Under the pieces are notes generated by a model that did no database searches, was not told the origin of the DNA, and saw only the letters and a list, made by a program, of their open reading frames with translations. The translations under genes and the position numbers were made by a program. A stretch of DNA of 10,334 nucleotides from an uncultured Capnocytophaga sp. (GTDB lineage: Bacteria; Bacteroidota; Bacteroidia; Flavobacteriales; Flavobacteriaceae): the NCBI GenBank assembly GCA_905372595.1, contig CAJPPS010000029.1:1-10334 (forward strand), written 5' to 3'. Shown here one piece after another: positions 6,798 through 10,334 of the stretch; position 1 is the first letter of the stretch; every line of letters begins with the position of its first letter.

Positions 6798-8102
6798 TTA
6801 AGATACAGGCATTCCATACATATCAAAGTCTGTAGCCTCAGTGATAAGCACCTGTGCGAAATCACCTATCTTCACATAGTACTTACTTGCATCTATCAAG
6901 ACTTCATTATCTACATCAGGAGAATCATATTCGGTACGCCCCACAAAGTACTGTCCTTCCTTGCGGTCAATAAGGCATCGGAAAGTCTTCCCTACTTTCT
7001 CTTGGTTTAGCTCCCACGAGATTTGGGACTGTATTTCCATAATCTCTGCAGCACGGCGTTGCTTTACTTCCTCTGGGATATTGTCTTCTAATTCATAGGC
7101 TGCCGTATTCTCTTCGTGGCTGTAAGTGAAGCAGCCCAACCTCTCGAAGCGCATTTCTCGCACAAAATCTTTCAAAAGTTCAAAATCGGCTTCTGTTTCA
7201 TTCGGATAGCCCACAATAAGAGTCGTACGAACAGCTATTTCAGGCATTGCTTCCCGAAATTCCTTGAGTAAGCGGGTGGTTTTCTCCTGAGTTGTCCCTC
7301 TTTTCATACTCTTAAGAATAGAATCTGAGATATGTTGTAGTGGAATGTCTAGATATTTGCATATTTTAGGTTCTTGTTTCATTACCTCAATCACATCTTT
7401 AGGGAATCCTGTAGGGAAAGCATAGTGGATACGGATCCATTCTATTCCTTCTACTTTAACCAATGCTCGTAGCAAATCTGCAAGCTTACGCTCTCCATAG
7501 AGGTCTAATCCATAATAGGTAACATCTTGGGCAATAAGAATGAGCTCTTTTACCCCTTTTTTAGCCAATTTTTCTGCCTCAATTACCAAGTTCTCAATAG
7601 GAGTACTCTTATGGCTCCCTCGCATCAGCGGAATGGCACAGAAGCTACAAGGTCGATCACACCCTTCAGAAACCTTTAGGTAGGCATAGTTCTTAGGGGT
7701 AGTCGTCAGTCGCTCCCCAATAAGTTCGTGCTTATAATCGGCTCCCAATACCTTGAGCAGTTGCGGAAGCTCTGTCGTTCCAAAGTACTGATCGACATCT
7801 GGAATCTCCTTCTCTAGCTCTGGCTTATAGCGCTCAGAAAGACAGCCCATTACGAACACTTTATCCACGAGTCCTTCTTCTTTCTTCTGAATGTACTCTA
7901 GGATTGTATTCACACTCTCTTCCTTAGCATTATTGATAAAGCCACAGGTATTGATTACCACGATGTTCCCTTTGTCTTCGTGTACGACTTGCTTCCCACT
8001 GGCTTTGAGCTGCCCCATAAGCACTTCACTATCATACACATTCTTTGAACAACCTAAGGTAATAACATTGATTTTATTCTGTTTGGTGGATTTTGTCCGC
8101 AT
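6798..8102 (-). CDS. rimO: ribosomal protein S12 methylthiotransferase RimO
   Basis: A radical-SAM enzyme with two [4Fe-4S] clusters that methylthiolates the conserved aspartate of ribosomal protein S12. The 434-residue protein shows the N-terminal methylthiotransferase domain with cluster cysteines C18 (TLGCSKN), C53 (NTCGFI) and C87 (VMGCLSE), the radical-SAM CxxxCxxC motif C148/C152/C155 (GCDRPCSFC), the PLQH and VGYPNET motifs of the barrel, and a C-terminal TRAM domain over about the last 65 residues. The TLGCSKNVYDSE start and the overall length favour RimO over MiaB or MtaB. ATG at 8102 was chosen; the longer frame opening with TTG at 8129 would begin inside the promoter box. It is transcribed alone, convergent with ridA and divergent from asd. 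Confidence 0.96.
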   Translation of the reverse strand: MRTKSTKQNKINVITLGCSKNVYDSEVLMGQLKASGKQVVHEDKGNIVVINTCGFINNAKEESVNTILEYIQKKEEGLVDKVFVMGCLSERYKPELEKEIPDVDQYFGTTELPQLLKVLGADYKHELIGERLTTTPKNYAYLKVSEGCDRPCSFCAIPLMRGSHKSTPIENLVIEAEKLAKKGVKELILIAQDVTYYGLDLYGERKLADLLRALVKVEGIEWIRIHYAFPTGFPKDVIEVMKQEPKICKYLDIPLQHISDSILKSMKRGTTQEKTTRLLKEFREAMPEIAVRTTLIVGYPNETEADFELLKDFVREMRFERLGCFTYSHEENTAAYELEDNIPEEVKQRRAAEIMEIQSQISWELNQEKVGKTFRCLIDRKEGQYFVGRTEYDSPDVDNEVLIDASKYYVKIGDFAQVLITEATDFDMYGMPVS

Positions 8103-8126
8103 TGTTGTTGGATTTGTTTGAAGGTG

Positions 8127-8134
8127 CAAAAATA
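8127..8134 (-). promoter_or_regulatory. rimO promoter, -7 box
   Basis: The minus strand reads TATTTTTG, an exact TAnnTTTG match. The -33 region about 20 bases upstream reads TTTCG, which is imperfect. Transcription would start near 8120, giving a short leader of under 20 bases to ATG 8102. This also shows that the upstream in-frame TTG at 8129 cannot be the start codon on this transcript. Confidence 0.5.
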
Positions 8135-8162
8135 CATCTTTTAGAAGAATAAACGAAATTTC

Positions 8163-8193
8163 TTTGCCTATACAGAAAAAATTTATACCTTTG
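8163..8193 (+). promoter_or_regulatory. asd promoter
   Basis: TTTG at 8163-8166, a 19-base spacer and TACCTTTG at 8186-8193 match the Bacteroidota promoter exactly. Transcription is expected near 8200, followed by an A-rich leader of about 22 bases to the asd ATG. The -7 box is the same eight bases as in the ligA promoter. Confidence 0.75.
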
Positions 8194-8221
8194 CGTGTTT
8201 AATCCTAATAAAAAAATATTT

Positions 8222-9211
8222 ATGAAAGTAGCCGTAGTAGGAGCCACAGGCTTAGTAGGCAATGTCATGCTGGAGGTCTTGGCACAACGCAATTTCCCTG
8301 TAACAGAACTCATCCCTGTAGCTTCTGAAAAATCTGTAGGAAAAACCATCTCCTTCAAAGGAAAAGAATATAAAGTAGTGGGAATGAGCCAAGCCATCTC
8401 CCTTAAGCCTGATGTAGCTCTGTTCTCCGCTGGAGGCGATACCTCCAAGGAGTGGGCTCCCAAGTTTGCCCAAGTGGGTACTATTGTAGTGGATAACTCC
8501 TCTGCTTGGCGTATGGATCCAACCAAAAAGTTGGTGATTCCTGAAATCAATGCAGATATCCTTACAGCTGAAGACAAAATTATAGCCAACCCTAACTGTT
8601 CTACTATTCAAATGCTAGTAGCTCTAGCCCCCTTGCGTAAGTTTGGCATCAAGCGTATTGTAGTCTCTACCTATCAGTCTATCACTGGTACGGGAGTAAA
8701 GGCTGTCAATCAGCTAGAAAATGAATACAAAGGCATACAAGGTACAATGGCATACCACTACCCTATCCACCGCAATGCCATCCCTCATTGTGATGTCTTT
8801 GAAGAAAACGGTTATACCAAAGAAGAAATGAAATTAGTCAGAGAAACCAAAAAAATTTTTGCTGACGACTCCATTCGTGTAACAGCCACTGCTGTACGTA
8901 TCCCCGTAGTGGGCGGACATAGTGAAGCGGTCAATGTGGAATTTGAACAAGAATATGACCTTGCTGAGGTACGCAAACTCCTCAGCCAAGCTCCTGGAGT
9001 AATCCTTCAGGACAATACTGATACCAATACCTACCCTATGCCTATCTATGCTCATGGCAAAGATGAGGTATTTGTAGGGCGTGTACGTCGTGATGAGTCA
9101 CAGCCGAAAACCCTTAATCTTTGGGTCGTTGCTGATAATCTCCGCAAAGGGGCTGCTACCAATACCATTCAAATTGCTGAGACACTTATTAAGAAAGGAA
9201 TCCTTAAATAA
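8222..9211 (+). CDS. asd: aspartate-semialdehyde dehydrogenase
   Basis: Cytoplasmic NADPH enzyme that reduces aspartyl phosphate to aspartate semialdehyde, the branch point to lysine/diaminopimelate (needed for peptidoglycan), threonine and methionine. The 329-residue protein has the nucleotide-binding GATGLVG loop (G7-G13), the catalytic cysteine C126 in NPNCSTIQ, Q152 in YQSITGTG, and the substrate/catalytic residues R226 and H233 in AVRIPVVGGHSEAV. The length is typical. ATG at 8222 was chosen over an in-frame GTG at 8195, because the GTG lies immediately after the -7 box and upstream of the expected transcription start, and because MKVAVVGATG is the natural beginning of the Rossmann fold. 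It is divergent from rimO. No other amino-acid biosynthesis gene is visible nearby. Confidence 0.97.
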   Translation: MKVAVVGATGLVGNVMLEVLAQRNFPVTELIPVASEKSVGKTISFKGKEYKVVGMSQAISLKPDVALFSAGGDTSKEWAPKFAQVGTIVVDNSSAWRMDPTKKLVIPEINADILTAEDKIIANPNCSTIQMLVALAPLRKFGIKRIVVSTYQSITGTGVKAVNQLENEYKGIQGTMAYHYPIHRNAIPHCDVFEENGYTKEEMKLVRETKKIFADDSIRVTATAVRIPVVGGHSEAVNVEFEQEYDLAEVRKLLSQAPGVILQDNTDTNTYPMPIYAHGKDEVFVGRVRRDESQPKTLNLWVVADNLRKGAATNTIQIAETLIKKGILK

Positions 9212-9233
9212 CAATCAATAAGAATATGATTAT

Positions 9234-9259
9234 TAGGGGCGAATTACAATTCGCCCTTA
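9234..9259. repeat. palindromic intergenic element, possible terminator
   Basis: A near-perfect palindrome with arms GGGCGAATT and AATTCGCCC around a two-base centre, extended by a G:T, an A:T and a T:A pair to about 12 pairs. It lies 22 bases after the asd stop and 25 bases before the next gene. A weaker stem (AATCAATA, roughly 9213-9220, with TATGATT, 9225-9231) comes just before it. The T content after the stem is modest (ACTTTTC), so it may act as an asd terminator or be a dispersed short palindromic repeat. Confidence 0.55.
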
Positions 9260-9284
9260 CTTTTCACTCTCTATTATTCACTAT

Positions 9285-10298
9285 ATGAAACATATCTTTC
9301 TTTTACTCCCTTTCTTTTTCTGTATCAATACCACAATTGCACAGGAGGTAGTGGCAGGTACTGTATCAGATACCATCCCTATAGATGAAAATTGGATACC
9401 TAAAGAAATTGAAGGAGCCCATTATCAAATAGAGCCTGACCTTTATTTTACTTATGAGAAACCAAAGTTTTGGGACTTAATCAATAAAGCTCCTCAAAAT
9501 ACCCTTAATACCCTCAAGGACTTTGTAGCTAAGCCTTACTATCCGTACGGAATCGCCGCTTTAGGAACCACTGCAGCCCTGATCCCTGCCGACCCTTGGC
9601 TAATTAAGGAAAGTCGTAATTTTGGTGCTTCCCTAGGCTTAAACGAACACCATACCTATAAAAAACTAGGCTTCCTAAAAATCGTCCCTGCCGATGTCAA
9701 TTCCGCCTTATACTTTATAGGGAATGGAACTACTTTTATCTTCATTAGTGGTGGCCTGGCAACCTATGGACTGATTACTGACGACTATAGAGCTAAGAGT
9801 ACCGCTATGCAACTTATTGAGAGCATACTCATCACGGGAGTATTTGTACAGCCTATCAAGCGACTCACCGGTAGGGAAAGTCCTTTTATTACTGCAGAGA
9901 ATGGAAGATGGCATAGTTTTTGGACATTTGCTCCTAGCTTTGCTGCCTACCAGAAGCAGACCTCCCATTACGATGCGATGCCCTCAGGACACCTCACCAC
10001 CGCAATGGCTGCTGTAACAGTATTAGCTGAGAATTACAAGGATTATAAGTGGATCAAGCCTGTGAGTTATACTGCTTTGGCACTGATGTCCTTTGAAATG
10101 ATGCAAAGTAAGGTACATTGGGCTTCGGATTACCCTATTGCACTCTTTATGGGATATCTTATTGGGAAAAACATCGCTAAATCACGTATCCAAACCTCTG
10201 ATTATCGATTTAAAACTACCCAAAAATACCATTGGAACCTCTCCAGCTCCAAGGCTTGGGACGGAACTCAACTCTATGGAGCTACACTCTCTTGGTAA
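9285..10298 (+). CDS. PAP2-family membrane phosphatase with signal peptide
   Basis: Member of the PAP2 acid phosphatase family, probably acting in the membrane or periplasm on a lipid phosphate or lipid pyrophosphate; the substrate is unknown. The 337-residue protein has a signal peptide (about 1-19, LLLPFFFCINTTIAQ), a soluble segment (20-80) and several hydrophobic segments (about 85-103, 141-164, 176-191, 236-249, 257-273, 283-297). PAP2 motifs: K192 in KRLTGRESP, PSGH at 233-236 (H236), and H278-x3-D282 in HWASD. Against the general pattern KX6RP...PSGH...SRX5HX3D, two arginines are missing: S199 precedes P200, and M272 stands where motif 3 has arginine. The nucleophile-type histidines and the aspartate are present, so it is probably still active. 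The C-terminal 35 residues are polar and end in a short aromatic strand (LYGATLSW). Its own promoter is unclear. Candidate roles (undecaprenyl-pyrophosphate or lipid A phosphatase) are speculative. Confidence 0.85.
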   Translation: MKHIFLLLPFFFCINTTIAQEVVAGTVSDTIPIDENWIPKEIEGAHYQIEPDLYFTYEKPKFWDLINKAPQNTLNTLKDFVAKPYYPYGIAALGTTAALIPADPWLIKESRNFGASLGLNEHHTYKKLGFLKIVPADVNSALYFIGNGTTFIFISGGLATYGLITDDYRAKSTAMQLIESILITGVFVQPIKRLTGRESPFITAENGRWHSFWTFAPSFAAYQKQTSHYDAMPSGHLTTAMAAVTVLAENYKDYKWIKPVSYTALALMSFEMMQSKVHWASDYPIALFMGYLIGKNIAKSRIQTSDYRFKTTQKYHWNLSSSKAWDGTQLYGATLSW

Positions 10299-10334
10299 TT
10301 TATTGATACTATCTTAACACCTTGTTGAAAAATA

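Noticed and set aside
8074..8589. 171-codon minus-strand frame opposite the start of asd
   Set aside because: It covers both the rimO start and the asd coding region antisense; the asd and rimO proteins fully explain the sequence.
9258..9265. TACTTTTC near-match to a -7 box before the PAP2 gene
   Set aside because: The final G is missing and no clear -33 TTG lies at the right distance; it overlaps the palindrome. Left unassigned.
1..10334. Search for mobile elements, CRISPR arrays, tRNA/rRNA, toxin-antitoxin or defence genes
   Set aside because: All large open frames belong to well-known housekeeping or envelope families, and no direct repeat array or transposase is visible.

Overview
The window looks like an ordinary chromosomal housekeeping stretch from a member of Bacteroidota, most likely class Flavobacteriia. 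The evidence is the promoter style (TTG, about 19-20 bases, then TAnnTTTG), start sites with A-rich leaders and no Shine-Dalgarno sequence, secretory signals ending in '..FAQ' or '..LGQ', an LptD of the Bacteroidota type, and an Amidase_3 enzyme with a SPOR-like tail. Base composition is moderate to low GC. Capnocytophaga or a close relative is a plausible guess from general resemblance, but the sequence alone does not prove it.

Layout, left to right. Positions 1-429 are an AT-rich regulatory region with a probable leftward promoter for a gene that begins at the very edge, and a rightward promoter for ligA. ligA (430-2433, +) encodes the NAD-dependent DNA ligase. It converges, with only 3 bases between stop codons, on a secreted N-acetylmuramoyl-L-alanine amidase (2437-3459, -). 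A 177-base divergent region separates the amidase from an lptD-like gene (3637-6285, +), which is followed after 39 bases by ridA (6325-6705, +). A large 16-bp inverted repeat lies between ridA and the convergent rimO (6798-8102, -). rimO is divergent from asd (8222-9211, +) across a compact two-promoter region. After a palindromic intergenic element comes a membrane PAP2-type phosphatase (9285-10298, +).

Function. Two divergent genes serve the envelope: the amidase cuts peptidoglycan and LptD inserts lipopolysaccharide into the outer membrane. The PAP2 protein may also act on a lipid phosphate or lipid pyrophosphate. RidA hydrolyses reactive enamine/imine intermediates, RimO methylthiolates ribosomal protein S12, Asd makes aspartate semialdehyde for lysine/diaminopimelate, threonine and methionine, and LigA seals DNA nicks. 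Apart from lptD-ridA, each gene probably has its own promoter.

I found no mobile element, CRISPR array, tRNA, rRNA, toxin-antitoxin or defence system, and I do not claim a new system. The points most worth a second look are the odd start of lptD (a TTG sitting inside a promoter-like box, with a 13-codon upstream ORF overlapping it), the PAP2 protein lacking two usually conserved arginines, the single-cysteine LptD, the long-armed inverted repeat between ridA and rimO, and the palindrome after asd. Three start codons were moved from the longest open frame to an internal ATG (amidase, rimO, asd).
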